Below are positions 1-10,093 of a DNA stretch of 39,264 nt, piece after piece. Each line of letters starts with the position of its first letter. Within the stretch, counting starts at the first letter, position 1. The stretch covers positions 1 through 39,264 of the forward strand of contig PBMQ01000004.1 in the NCBI GenBank assembly GCA_002722615.1. Reading direction: 5' to 3'. The notes beneath the pieces were generated by a model. It made no database searches and was not told where the DNA came from. It saw only the letters and a list, made by a program, of their open reading frames with translations. This DNA is from Methanobacteriota archaeon. Lineage in GTDB: Archaea; Thermoplasmatota; Poseidoniia; Poseidoniales; Poseidoniaceae. A program made the position numbers and the translations under genes.

Positions 1-9
1 GACTACCTA

Positions 10-85
10 GGGCTCGTGGTCTAGGGGTTATGACGTTGCCTTGACATGGCAAAGATCGAGAGTTCGATTCTCTCCGAGCCCACCA
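10..85 (+). tRNA. tRNA-Val (anticodon GAC), CCA encoded
   Basis: Acceptor stem GGGCTCG/CGAGCCC, anticodon stem TTGCC/GGCAA with loop TTGACAT, T-arm GAGAGTTCGATTCTCTC, discriminator A followed by CCA. Confidence 0.93.
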
Positions 86-142
86 GTGAATTACTATCAA
101 CAAGAATTCATTCAATTGATGTTTTAATCATTAATCAAGAAA

Positions 143-505
143 TTAATCATCGTGAATCAATTCCACATCATCAGTCTCAGATTTTCCTATTTTGACCGGA
201 GGATGTTCGTCTCCGAGTTCTGAAAAATCTGTATTTCCACCTGTCCATGATTGAATCTCATTTGTCTCATCGAATGTTTCGGAAACTACCTTACTGTTAC
301 TCGAAAGTGAATAAGCTGAAGGATCTATTTCACGCTGTTGAACACGTTCAGATGGATCGGGGGCTTTCCGATCTTCCATAGGCATTAATGAATGAAAAAG
401 ACCACACTCAGGGCACTTGAATGTGCCTTTAGCTTCCAATGTCCCACACGATGGGCATCGGACTGCTGCCAACAAACTAAACAACGGGTCTGAATTCAAG
501 TTCAT
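143..505 (-). CDS. Small zinc-ribbon protein (120 aa)
   Basis: Two CxxC knuckles (CPSCG...CPECG). Start ATG overlaps the stop of the upstream gene (ATGA at 502-505). Confidence 0.75.
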   Translation of the reverse strand: MNLNSDPLFSLLAAVRCPSCGTLEAKGTFKCPECGLFHSLMPMEDRKAPDPSERVQQREIDPSAYSLSSNSKVVSETFDETNEIQSWTGGNTDFSELGDEHPPVKIGKSETDDVELIHDD

Positions 506-2340
506 TCCTCTGGAATGAACATCTCATCTTGATAACCAACGATTTCATCGCCGGTTTCTTCATCTTCAATGACTACGGTGTCTTCATCATCATCAAATTC
601 AAGAATAGTCCCGTAGTATTCTTCACCGTCGATATCAAGTCCAACGTAATCGCCGATGTCAGGAGCGGAATCCTCTTCATCGTCATCCTCAGATTTTTCT
701 TCATCTTCAACCTCCACTTCGCTGTCATCAGTAGATTCTTCGTCCGTAGTCTCAGCAGATTCTTCGATGGCTTCCTGAACTTCAGTTCGATCCGCGTCAA
801 CGTCTTTCATTGCCTTGACTCGTGCCCTCCAACCTGGTGCTAGAACCAAATGTGTATACAGACTCCAAACTAGACCTGCTCCAGCCAATGTCATCAACAC
901 TATTGCATCCCAATAGAACTTACCAGGCATTGATGATGCTTTTCCTGCTAATGGTGTTAGAGAGTTCTTGCATTTTCCTTCTTGAATATTCGGATCACAA
1001 GGATAAGCATCACCCTCGGAAACAATTGTTCCATCATCGAGTTGCCATTCGGTTAGCTGCGCGTCGCTTCGGATTTCGAGTTCTACGGTGCCACCTGTCC
1101 CGTCAACAATCGGGAATAGGCCATTGACAAGTAGTCCAACGATCAGTATGCCAAACGAAGCATGTATCAATGGCCAAATCGCGTCATGCCATTTCTTTGA
1201 CATAAATCGAGTTTGCCACTCGGACGGGAATGTCTTGACGGATTCAGCATCTTCATCGTCAATTGTTGCAATACTATCTTCATGCTTCTCAATTGCATTC
1301 ACAAATTCAACCATGTCGATGTTGCCATCACCATCGGAATCCATAGTCGAAAGAAGTGCATCTGCTTCTGATTGATTCAAACCTTCAGGAAGGATTTGAT
1401 TCAACTTGGTTACCAATTCTTCGGATGTCAAAAGTCGGTCTCCATCATCATCGAGATCTCCAAAAGCGTTCGCAAGTGAGATGTCCTTTTCCTCAATAAC
1501 GTCCAAGAGGAGTTCCATAATTTCCGATGTTGAACGGCTGACTGTTGATTCAATCTCAGAGGCGTCCTCTTCGAGTATCTCATCGATATCAGGTTCCTCG
1601 CCCCCTTCTTCGTGATCATCTTCTTTAGATTCCATATCTTCATCAGTATCGGTTGAGGAAATTTCTTCTTCATCTTCAGAATCTTCATCCTGGCCTACTG
1701 ATTCCTCTGATTCTTCATCGTCATCAAGAGACTCTTCGGCATCCTCCTCTGCAGATTCTTCTTCCAATTCTTCGTCATCTTCATTCGAATCTTCTTCCAA
1801 ATCCTCTGAATCTTGTGTGGATTCTGAATCATCTTCGATTTCTACATCTTCAGAATCGTCAATACTTTCGGATTCTGATGAATCCAACTCTTCTCCACCG
1901 ATAATGGATTGAAGTTCTTCGAGATCAATAAGACTGTCACCGTCTTCATCAATTGCTTCCACCAATTTATCTACTTGAGAAGGTGGTAAATCAGCGAGAT
2001 TTAGAGAAAGTAAGCCTTCTTTTAACTCACCTGAATCGATCATATTGTCGTTGTTAGTGTCAAACCGACCAAAGAGTGTTTTAACATCCATTTTGTTGTT
2101 TGCCATCCACGTGCGAAGTATATCGACAACATCATCTGCGACAAAAACAACTCCACACTCAGGACATTTCGTGGAATCCAGTGGGACTAACGCATTACAT
2201 GCTCCACACTCGCCCAAGGCTTCATCAGATACACCTGAAAATGAAATACCACATTCGGGACATTCACTCGAATCAGCAGGTACAATCGCCCTACAAGAAC
2301 CACATTCTGCCATAGCAACATCTTCATTTTCATCTGACAT
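502..2340 (-). CDS. Membrane protein with tandem zinc ribbons, four EF-hand motifs, long acidic tracts and two TM segments (612 aa)
   Basis: Zn ribbons CGSC..CPEC and CGAC..CPEC; EF-hand loops DTNNDNMIDSGE, DEDGDSLIDLEE, DLDDDGDRLLTSEE, DSDGDGNIDMVE; D/E/S-rich low complexity; two hydrophobic helices. Confidence 0.85.
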   Translation of the reverse strand: MSDENEDVAMAECGSCRAIVPADSSECPECGISFSGVSDEALGECGACNALVPLDSTKCPECGVVFVADDVVDILRTWMANNKMDVKTLFGRFDTNNDNMIDSGELKEGLLSLNLADLPPSQVDKLVEAIDEDGDSLIDLEELQSIIGGEELDSSESESIDDSEDVEIEDDSESTQDSEDLEEDSNEDDEELEEESAEEDAEESLDDDEESEESVGQDEDSEDEEEISSTDTDEDMESKEDDHEEGGEEPDIDEILEEDASEIESTVSRSTSEIMELLLDVIEEKDISLANAFGDLDDDGDRLLTSEELVTKLNQILPEGLNQSEADALLSTMDSDGDGNIDMVEFVNAIEKHEDSIATIDDEDAESVKTFPSEWQTRFMSKKWHDAIWPLIHASFGILIVGLLVNGLFPIVDGTGGTVELEIRSDAQLTEWQLDDGTIVSEGDAYPCDPNIQEGKCKNSLTPLAGKASSMPGKFYWDAIVLMTLAGAGLVWSLYTHLVLAPGWRARVKAMKDVDADRTEVQEAIEESAETTDEESTDDSEVEVEDEEKSEDDDEEDSAPDIGDYVGLDIDGEEYYGTILEFDDDEDTVVIEDEETGDEIVGYQDEMFIPEE

Positions 2341-2450
2341 GGTAGGTCACTGGTAACTACCACTACCTGAGCCAATATAATGGTTGATGATGATTTAGAC
2401 GATGAAACCTATTTATCTTCGTCAACAAGGATACGCAAGGGGGAACATAA

Positions 2451-3308
2451 ATGGAACAAAGTATTCAGTCAATCCATGCGACAAACACTGATACATTCAT
2501 CGAACGAATAGACCTACTATCAATCCCGGATTCACATCAACAAATTTTCATTTCACGCTATCCTGCCACAAGACTTGTTGATCGTTTAGACATCTCCAAA
2601 ATTCGTTGCTTCTGGCTCACCTTGTCACAGGGGACAGGTTCATTAGAACCTAGTTTGGAGAAACTCAATCACCTGATTGAGTCCACAATATCAGATGGAG
2701 AAGGTTCTATTTTTATTGAGGGCATTGAGTGGCTAACTTCCCTTCATGGATTTGATGCAGTTCATTCAATGATTCGATCAGTTGCAGAAAAAGTGTCCAT
2801 GAGTATGTGGTCGATTTATCTCTCGATATCCAAGGAAAGTTTCGATCAACGTGAGCATTCTAGATTGTACAGAGAGGCTCCTTTGATGGAGTTTCAAGAA
2901 AGATCGATTGATTCGAATGAAGAGCAATTGACTATGGATATTCCTGATTCCACGTTGCTTTCTTCAAACATAGAAATGGATCTGAACGATGATGGAACAC
3001 CAAAATTGGTCTTACTGACACGGTTGCCACGTACGGGTTTCACAAAACAAATACTCCAACGTCGTATACTTCAATGGCGTCGCATGGGACTGGATACCTC
3101 CGAGATTGAATCAACATTGTACTCCGAAAATATGGATTCGATGTACGAAAAATATGTTTCTGTTGAAGAGAGTGTTCGTCGAGCAACTGAACTTGAGCGA
3201 TTTATCATGGAAAATGTACGAAACACACAAGAGAAAACCATTGCATTATTTCGCCTCCGCCAACTCACGGGACTATCTGAATTGGAACGGACATATTTCT
3301 CAAATTGA
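2451..3308 (+). CDS. DUF835-like archaeal protein
   Basis: N-terminal 'IFISRYPATRL...CFWLTLSQGTGSLEPSLEKLNHLIES...IFIEGIEWLTSLHGFDAVHSMI' matches the DUF835 pattern. Confidence 0.6.
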   Translation: MEQSIQSIHATNTDTFIERIDLLSIPDSHQQIFISRYPATRLVDRLDISKIRCFWLTLSQGTGSLEPSLEKLNHLIESTISDGEGSIFIEGIEWLTSLHGFDAVHSMIRSVAEKVSMSMWSIYLSISKESFDQREHSRLYREAPLMEFQERSIDSNEEQLTMDIPDSTLLSSNIEMDLNDDGTPKLVLLTRLPRTGFTKQILQRRILQWRRMGLDTSEIESTLYSENMDSMYEKYVSVEESVRRATELERFIMENVRNTQEKTIALFRLRQLTGLSELERTYFSN

Positions 3309-4859
3309 TTTCCTTAAGGGCGAGTTGAGCATGGATTGTACAATGGAAAGCCATTTGGAAGAGCGTAATTCTTTCGCAATTTGAACAATTTCATCACTCG
3401 TGCTTCGATCTTCTATTCCTTCAGGAATAATTTGGTCCATGCATCGAAGCAATGCTTCCACACAAGTTGAGGATTTCCTGCCGATCAATTTGATTGCTCT
3501 ATGGGCTACGAATGCTTCACATGCAACAACTTCTGAACATCTCTGTATTGCTTCAAATAAGTTCCAACTTGCAGTAGCGCCCATGCTGACATGATCCTCT
3601 TGCCCAGCCGATGTCGTTGTCGTAAAGGCTGATCTTGGAGCGGAATGCCCGTGTAATTCTCCCAGAGCAGCGGCTGCGGCATATTGAACAATCATTAGAC
3701 CTGATTCAAGACCAGGATTCTCGGCCAAGAAGGGCTGGATAGCTCTACGTGCTGGATCGAGCATCTGGTCAATTCGTCGCTCACTAATGGAAGATAGTTC
3801 AAAAAGAGATAAACTCATGGCATCGGAGACCAATGCGAGAACTTCTGCATGGAAGTTTCCTTGGGATACAACCTCATGAGGGCCAGGATGTTCCGAATCT
3901 GGGAAAATCAAAGGATTATCTGTCGATGAATTGAGTTCGATAGAGACTGTTTCAATCAGTTTTTGTAGGGTTTCTTGTACTGGACCGTGCACTTGTGGAA
4001 TGCATCTGAACGAGTATGGATCTTGTACTCTGTTGCAATCACTATGAGAGTAAAGGATTTCTGAGTCAGATAAAATAAGTTGCATTCGAGATGAAACGAA
4101 AAGTTGGCCTTGATGAGGCCTGCTTTTATGAATACGCTCATCAAATGGCGTGAGTGTTGATTCTGTAGCATCGATGGACACACCTGCGACAATATCAGCA
4201 TATGTCAACAACTGTCGAAGTTGTTCAATCGATAACGACAACATTCCTGTGATGAGACTTGTACCGTTAATCAGGGATAATCCATCTTTTGCTTTCAATG
4301 TCAGTGGTACTAATTCACAGTCTTGAATCGCTTCCATTGCACTTATTGTTCGTCCTTTAAACTCCACCATTCCTTCACCAACGAGGGCACAAGCCAGATG
4401 AGAAAGTGGTGCTAGATCACCACTGGCCCCCAGACTTCCAATTCGTGGAACAATAGGGTGGATTCCTTTGTTGAGAAAAAAAGATAATTGATGAACAACG
4501 TCAGGATGACACCCTGAATGTCCTTTTACCAATGAGTTCAATCGTACGCACATCATTGCACGTACCAATTCTATTGGTAAATTTGGGCCTAGACCTGTAG
4601 CATGAGAGCGTATGAGATTAAGTTGTAATTGTTCAACGTCATCTTGATTGATTCGTGAGTGCACAAGTGAACCGAATCCTGTATTGATTCCATACACAAT
4701 TTCATTTCCCAGTAAAATTCTATCGACTACAGCACGTGCTGTTTGTACTTTCAGCATAGCTTCTGGGGCAATCTTCACTATTGCATTACCATATGCTACG
4801 TCATGTACATCAAGTGTGTTTAACGTGATACCATCCAATACCACGGTACGTATTTCCAC
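3300..4859 (-). CDS. hutH: Histidine ammonia-lyase
   Basis: MIO-forming motif GSLGASGDLAPLSHLA; HAL/PAL family features throughout. GTG start at 4859 or 4868 abuts/overlaps the hutU stop; the ORF track extends to 4898. Confidence 0.95.
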   Translation of the reverse strand: MEIRTVVLDGITLNTLDVHDVAYGNAIVKIAPEAMLKVQTARAVVDRILLGNEIVYGINTGFGSLVHSRINQDDVEQLQLNLIRSHATGLGPNLPIELVRAMMCVRLNSLVKGHSGCHPDVVHQLSFFLNKGIHPIVPRIGSLGASGDLAPLSHLACALVGEGMVEFKGRTISAMEAIQDCELVPLTLKAKDGLSLINGTSLITGMLSLSIEQLRQLLTYADIVAGVSIDATESTLTPFDERIHKSRPHQGQLFVSSRMQLILSDSEILYSHSDCNRVQDPYSFRCIPQVHGPVQETLQKLIETVSIELNSSTDNPLIFPDSEHPGPHEVVSQGNFHAEVLALVSDAMSLSLFELSSISERRIDQMLDPARRAIQPFLAENPGLESGLMIVQYAAAAALGELHGHSAPRSAFTTTTSAGQEDHVSMGATASWNLFEAIQRCSEVVACEAFVAHRAIKLIGRKSSTCVEALLRCMDQIIPEGIEDRSTSDEIVQIAKELRSSKWLSIVQSMLNSPLRKSI

Positions 4860-4860
4860 T

Positions 4861-6870
4861 TCAATCACTTCCAAAAATACTATCCAATACTGAAACATCT
4901 ACCTTTTGTGGTATTGTTACTTGAAGAGCAGTGTTAATTTCCATAGCGCGCTTTATTGATTCAATGGCTCCATTATTTCGAGCCCATGCTCTCCTAGCTA
5001 CACCATTTGTAACGTCCCAATGCAACATGGATTGCAATCGACGTTCAGAATCCTCTGATCCATCTATGACCATCCCAAAGCCGCCATTGGATACCTCTCC
5101 CCAACCTACGCCCCCACCATTATGAAGGCTAACCCAAGTAGCACCTCGCATTGCATCTCCGACGAAGTTTTGGACAGACATGTCAGCAGTCCATTTTGAT
5201 CCATCTCGTATGTTGGCAGTTTCTCTGTACGGTGAATCGGTCCCACTAACGTCATGATGGTCTCGTCCAAGAATAATTGGTGCAGATATTCGACCTTCAG
5301 CGATTGCACGATTCATTGCAGTGGCAATACGCGTCCTTCCCTGTTCATCTGCATAGAGAATACGAGCCTTGGAGCCTACGACAAGTTTGTGTCGGTCGGC
5401 TTCTCTAATCCAACGAAGATTATCTTGAATCTGCTGCTTTACGAGAGCATCTTCAACTTCATTAGCCATTTCAGCAAGTACTTCTTCCGCAATCTTGTCC
5501 GATTCAATCAGGTCAGAATCAAGTCCTGATGAACAAACCCATCGAAACGGACCAAATCCGAGATCGAAGCACAAAGGCCCCATAATGTCCTCAACATAGG
5601 AAGGGTATTTGTACGTGCCATTCTGTTGAAAAATATCAGCTCCTGCACGACCTGATTCAAGCAGGAATGCATTGCCGTAATCCCAAAAGAACATGCCCTT
5701 TTCTACTATGGTATTGATGGCATTGACATGTCGGCATAGAGAATCCTGAACCATAGTTTTGAATTCTTCTGGGTTTTGATGCATCATATTCTGTGATTCT
5801 TCAAAGGTCAATCCTGCGGGAAAATAGCCTCCTTGGAAGGGATTGTGTAGAGAAGTTTGATCGCTTCCCAAATGCACAAAAACCTCACGGGAAGCGATAC
5901 GCTCCCATAAGTCAACAATATTTCCTACAAAGCCTACAGATGTTGCTCGCTTTTCATTTGATGCACTGACCATCAAGTCAATAGCTTCGTCAACATTGTA
6001 TGAGAGATGTTCCACCCATCCTTGTTTGTGCCGTTTTTCAGCTGCTATAGGATTTGATTCAGCTACAATACACGCCGCGCCAGCAATGACAGCAGCCTTT
6101 GCTTGTGCGCCTGACATACCACCTAACCCTGAGGTGACAAAACACAAACCGGACAAATCGCCATCGGCAGGCACGCCAAATTTCATTCGTGCTGCATTCA
6201 TCAGCGTAATCGTGGTTCCATGGACTATACCTTGAGGTCCGATGTACATGTATGAGCCCGCAGTCATTTGCCCGTATTGAGTGACGCCCATGGCATTGAG
6301 TCGTTCATAATCATCAGTTGAGGAATAATTTGGAATCATCGTACCATTGGTAACGACTACCCGTGGTGCATCCTTATTGGAAGGAAAAAGACCCAGAGGA
6401 TGACCTGAATACATGACGAGTGTCTGTTCATCTGACATCTCTGAAAGGTACTTCATGACCAATCGGTACTGTGCCCAATTTTGGAACACTGATCCATTGC
6501 CACCGTAGGTTATCAGTTCATGAGGGAATTGAGCGACTCGTGGATCAAGATTGTTATCAATCATCAGCATGATTCCTGCGGCTTGATTTGATTTCGATGG
6601 ATACTCATGAATTGGACGGGCCCTGATGGTTTCTACTGGACGTAAACGATGCATGTATATTCGACCATATTGACGAAGTTCTTCTAAGAATTCTTTTGCT
6701 AACACGCTATGAAGATTTGGTTCGAAGTATCGAAGAGCGTTTTGGATTGCTAAACGTTCTTCTTGAGCAGTTAGAATCTGCTTGCGGATTGGTGCATGGT
6801 CTACGCTGTCATCAACGCCAGGGTGATTTGGCAACTCTCTTGGGATTCCCATGACAAATTCCCTTCCCAT
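4861..6870 (-). CDS. hutU: Urocanate hydratase
   Basis: Characteristic urocanase segments: YGGNGSVFQNWAQYRLVMKYL, TAGSYMYIGPQGIVHGTTITLMNA, LHNGGGVGWGEVSNGGFGMVIDG. Confidence 0.95.
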   Translation of the reverse strand: MGREFVMGIPRELPNHPGVDDSVDHAPIRKQILTAQEERLAIQNALRYFEPNLHSVLAKEFLEELRQYGRIYMHRLRPVETIRARPIHEYPSKSNQAAGIMLMIDNNLDPRVAQFPHELITYGGNGSVFQNWAQYRLVMKYLSEMSDEQTLVMYSGHPLGLFPSNKDAPRVVVTNGTMIPNYSSTDDYERLNAMGVTQYGQMTAGSYMYIGPQGIVHGTTITLMNAARMKFGVPADGDLSGLCFVTSGLGGMSGAQAKAAVIAGAACIVAESNPIAAEKRHKQGWVEHLSYNVDEAIDLMVSASNEKRATSVGFVGNIVDLWERIASREVFVHLGSDQTSLHNPFQGGYFPAGLTFEESQNMMHQNPEEFKTMVQDSLCRHVNAINTIVEKGMFFWDYGNAFLLESGRAGADIFQQNGTYKYPSYVEDIMGPLCFDLGFGPFRWVCSSGLDSDLIESDKIAEEVLAEMANEVEDALVKQQIQDNLRWIREADRHKLVVGSKARILYADEQGRTRIATAMNRAIAEGRISAPIILGRDHHDVSGTDSPYRETANIRDGSKWTADMSVQNFVGDAMRGATWVSLHNGGGVGWGEVSNGGFGMVIDGSEDSERRLQSMLHWDVTNGVARRAWARNNGAIESIKRAMEINTALQVTIPQKVDVSVLDSIFGSD

Positions 6871-6951
6871 ATGGATGCCCCAACAATATCACCCACACAA
6901 CCAAAGGACTTGAGTATTATTCATTGACCGTTATATCGACGGGTTGAAGAA

Positions 6952-8859
6952 GTGAATGATAGTGTCGACACCATGACTCAAGACGTTGATGTCGATGCAA
7001 TACTCTTGGATGTTGAGAAAGACATGTCAAAATCATTCAATGCAGTACTAGGTGCAACGATTGCAGTATGCATTGTTTTCCTGTTCATTTCAGCAACGTT
7101 TGGTAATTCAATATCTTCTGTTGTGGGCGATCAGAATCAAACATCTGGTCCGTATGTTCCGGTCTGGGAACGCTATACGATGGATTACAAAACTGACACA
7201 GAACATGGTTATGTTTTGGAAACAGGACCATATGAGATTCTTGAAACCGCTAATGAATGGAATTCAACACACCATTTTGTTGAATATGAATTGCCACTTG
7301 AAGAAGGGGGAGCAGCACCGAATGGCTTGATCAGTTTAGCCGTTTGGAGGCCAAATGTTGAACCAGGTGTTTTGGTGCCGGTCATCGCTGAGATTGGACC
7401 CTATTTCCAAGAGCCTTCGGTTCAAACACCAACAATTGAAGTCCCGGGGACTTGGCTTGGATCAATGATCATCGAACAGATTTTGCCACACGGTTATGCA
7501 TTTGCTCAAATTTCTGTGTCCGGAACTGGGCGATCAAACCATTGTATGGATTTGATGGGTAATGCCGAGCAACTAGGAAACGATGCCGCTGTTCGTTGGC
7601 TAGCTGAGCAAAATTGGAGCAATGGTAATATCGGACTAATCGGAAAATCGTACGATGGATCGACGCCATGGCAAGCCGCAATGTTTGGTAATGAACATGA
7701 TTATCTCAAAACAATTGTACCGATTTCTGGCCTTATCGGTGTTAAAGAATTGATGTGGAGAAACGGCAGTGCAGAAGCACGTGCGCCAATTATGCACAAT
7801 GGAGTCTATGGTTCGTATGGAATTGATGGTGATGAGGAGGATTATCAGAACATATGTCCAGATTACCTCATAGGTCCGGGAACAGGCGGTTCAGCCTATC
7901 TGCTCGGATCAGAAGTGTTTGGAGAATATTGGGCTGAACGTTACTTCTTGGACCGTGTGTTGGACAACTACCAAGGATCCGTATATCTTATCCAAGGCAT
8001 GCATGATTGGAATGTAGATCCTCACATGGCGGTTCCTACCATGAACGCTCTGATAGACGCAGGTATCGAAGCAAAGGGATTGTTTGGCCAATGGGATCAC
8101 GATTATCCAGATCGCCCAGTTCAATTGTTTGAACGAAGTGATATGGGTGGACGGGGAGGAGAAGCATTCCCGGAAATGATTCGTTACGACTGGATGCAGG
8201 ATTTACTTGAATGGTTTGAGTATTATCTTCAAGAGCGTGGTCCACAACCTGGACAATGGATTGAAGTGCAAGACAACTATGGTGATTGGAGAATAGAATA
8301 TCGATATCCTCCATCTGACACGACTCAATGGACAGCAAGTCTTGGAAATGAACTGTCGAACATTGGAGGTTCCTTGACCATTCTTCCAGATGCCACATCT
8401 GGGCCTGTTTGGGAAACGGAACCTATTCCAAGTGCATTACGAATCGCAGGGACACCCCGCCTCCATATAGATGTAACAACAGCAACCGTGGGTGGACAAT
8501 TGTATGCCCTCCTTGAGGATTGCTATGATGGAACTTGTATTCACGTAGGCCACGCTATCATGGATTTACGATATCATGCGGGAGGCGATGAAATTCAAAC
8601 TTGGACACCTATTTTTGAGACAATCAACGCAAAGATGGAATTCATGCCGTTGGATGCAATCATTGAGCCAGGCCATACAATACGCGTATCCCTTGCTTCA
8701 ACTGGTGAAGATTACCTTCCCGCAAGCACATCGTCGATAGTAACAATTCAAGAAGGAGAAACATCGACATTGCAGTTGGATATTATCGATCCAGATTCTG
8801 AGAATAGAATCTACTTCACACCACCAGTTTGTCAGCACGAGTTGTGTTCTTCTGCTTAG
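6952..8859 (+). CDS. Membrane-anchored/secreted CocE/NonD (Xaa-Pro dipeptidyl-peptidase, S15) family hydrolase
   Basis: N-terminal TM helix; nucleophile-elbow-like GKSYDGSTPWQAA; HDWNVDPHM and QWDHDYPDRP; C-terminal beta-rich domain typical of the family. GTG start. Confidence 0.85.
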   Translation: MNDSVDTMTQDVDVDAILLDVEKDMSKSFNAVLGATIAVCIVFLFISATFGNSISSVVGDQNQTSGPYVPVWERYTMDYKTDTEHGYVLETGPYEILETANEWNSTHHFVEYELPLEEGGAAPNGLISLAVWRPNVEPGVLVPVIAEIGPYFQEPSVQTPTIEVPGTWLGSMIIEQILPHGYAFAQISVSGTGRSNHCMDLMGNAEQLGNDAAVRWLAEQNWSNGNIGLIGKSYDGSTPWQAAMFGNEHDYLKTIVPISGLIGVKELMWRNGSAEARAPIMHNGVYGSYGIDGDEEDYQNICPDYLIGPGTGGSAYLLGSEVFGEYWAERYFLDRVLDNYQGSVYLIQGMHDWNVDPHMAVPTMNALIDAGIEAKGLFGQWDHDYPDRPVQLFERSDMGGRGGEAFPEMIRYDWMQDLLEWFEYYLQERGPQPGQWIEVQDNYGDWRIEYRYPPSDTTQWTASLGNELSNIGGSLTILPDATSGPVWETEPIPSALRIAGTPRLHIDVTTATVGGQLYALLEDCYDGTCIHVGHAIMDLRYHAGGDEIQTWTPIFETINAKMEFMPLDAIIEPGHTIRVSLASTGEDYLPASTSSIVTIQEGETSTLQLDIIDPDSENRIYFTPPVCQHELCSSA

Positions 8860-10093
8860 GATTCCATACTGTAAAAATCACGCCGCTAAGTATCATAAGG
8901 CAAGCGAATGCAATAATCCCTTGTTGTAAATCGACGTAACCGTTCTCGATGAGATACCCAGCAGAAATCGTGGATATGACTTGGCCAATTGATAACAAGA
9001 GCATGTCTGTTGAGAAGACTCTCCCGCGCATCTCATCCTCCACCCATTGTTGAGTAAGGACAGTCGAAAGAACCCAGTTGCCACCACTCGCTGTATGTGC
9101 AAGTGTAACCAAGGCTAATGTCAACAATAACGGACCTTCCAAACTCAATCCTACGAAGAGATAGAATATACCACTAACAACTATCAACAATCCGATAAGC
9201 CTAGGCCATTTCGCAGAATCCTTGAAGAAACGTCGCGCGAGAATTGGTCCAATACCCGTACCAACTCCTCTCGCAAAGAAAAAAATGCCAAAGCCCAATG
9301 CTGCGCCAACGAAATCAATGTTGTTTCCTGCCAGGACAAGGAATACACCCGCTAATCCACCTCCTGCAATGTTCCAAGACGTTTTTGCAAATATAATCCT
9401 GAAAAGACGCGGATCAGATTGTATTCGTTTTTGACCAATCCATATGTCTTTCAGTGCTGATGTGATGAGAGAGCCAGATGATGCCTTGTCATAGGTTTGT
9501 GGCACTGTCAATGGAATAAGCAATATTGTTCCAATAAGGAATGTAATCGAATCGATAATGAACGCAACTGTAACGCCATATTCTGATACAACAATACCGC
9601 CTACAAACGCTCCCAAACATAGTGCAGTTGACCAAGTTGCACTATCAAGTGCATTAGCTGTTGTGAGATCTTCGTTGTCAACTATATTTGGTAATGCTGC
9701 ACGTTCTGCAGTCACATAGAGTCCATGCAAAGCCATCATAATTCCCGAACATAGAAACATCCACCACATGTCTTCTGGCCCATCGACGCCGATGAATGCA
9801 AGGGCCAAGAAAATCTGAAGAACGTTTGTAATAATCATCAATCGTTTTCGATTGACTCGGTCTGCTAATAAACCAAAAAATGGTTGCATAAGAGCAAAAC
9901 AACCCATCCGGACAGCCATTAAGATTCCAAGGAGCAATTCTGAGTCAGTATACTTCAAGATAAGAAGAAATAATGCAATGGTATTGAACCATTCACCGAA
10001 CATTGAAACGAATGCAGCAATCCAGAATTGTCGATAGGTTTTGTTCTCTCGAACAAGGCGGATATACGCGTTTTCAGTCATTGTTTCACTCAT
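8816..10093 (-). CDS. MFS transporter
   Basis: ~12 hydrophobic helices; 'FFGLLADRVNRKRLMIITN' MFS loop motif. Confidence 0.88.
   Translation of the reverse strand: MSETMTENAYIRLVRENKTYRQFWIAAFVSMFGEWFNTIALFLLILKYTDSELLLGILMAVRMGCFALMQPFFGLLADRVNRKRLMIITNVLQIFLALAFIGVDGPEDMWWMFLCSGIMMALHGLYVTAERAALPNIVDNEDLTTANALDSATWSTALCLGAFVGGIVVSEYGVTVAFIIDSITFLIGTILLIPLTVPQTYDKASSGSLITSALKDIWIGQKRIQSDPRLFRIIFAKTSWNIAGGGLAGVFLVLAGNNIDFVGAALGFGIFFFARGVGTGIGPILARRFFKDSAKWPRLIGLLIVVSGIFYLFVGLSLEGPLLLTLALVTLAHTASGGNWVLSTVLTQQWVEDEMRGRVFSTDMLLLSIGQVISTISAGYLIENGYVDLQQGIIAFACLMILSGVIFTVWNPKQKNTTRADKLVV

Noticed and set aside
529-2356. Multiple plus- and minus-frame ORFs over the acidic EF-hand gene
   Set aside because: Low-complexity GAA/GAT-rich sequence keeps several frames open; the 612-aa frame alone has coherent domains.
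2341-2367. GGTAG...CTACC partial inverted repeats upstream of the EF-hand gene
   Set aside because: Only 5-bp arms with alternative pairings; not distinguishable from chance.
2409-2416. CTATTTAT as a possible TATA box for the DUF835 gene
   Set aside because: Plausible spacing to ATG 2451, but a single AT-rich 8-mer in an AT-rich spacer is weak evidence without a TSS.
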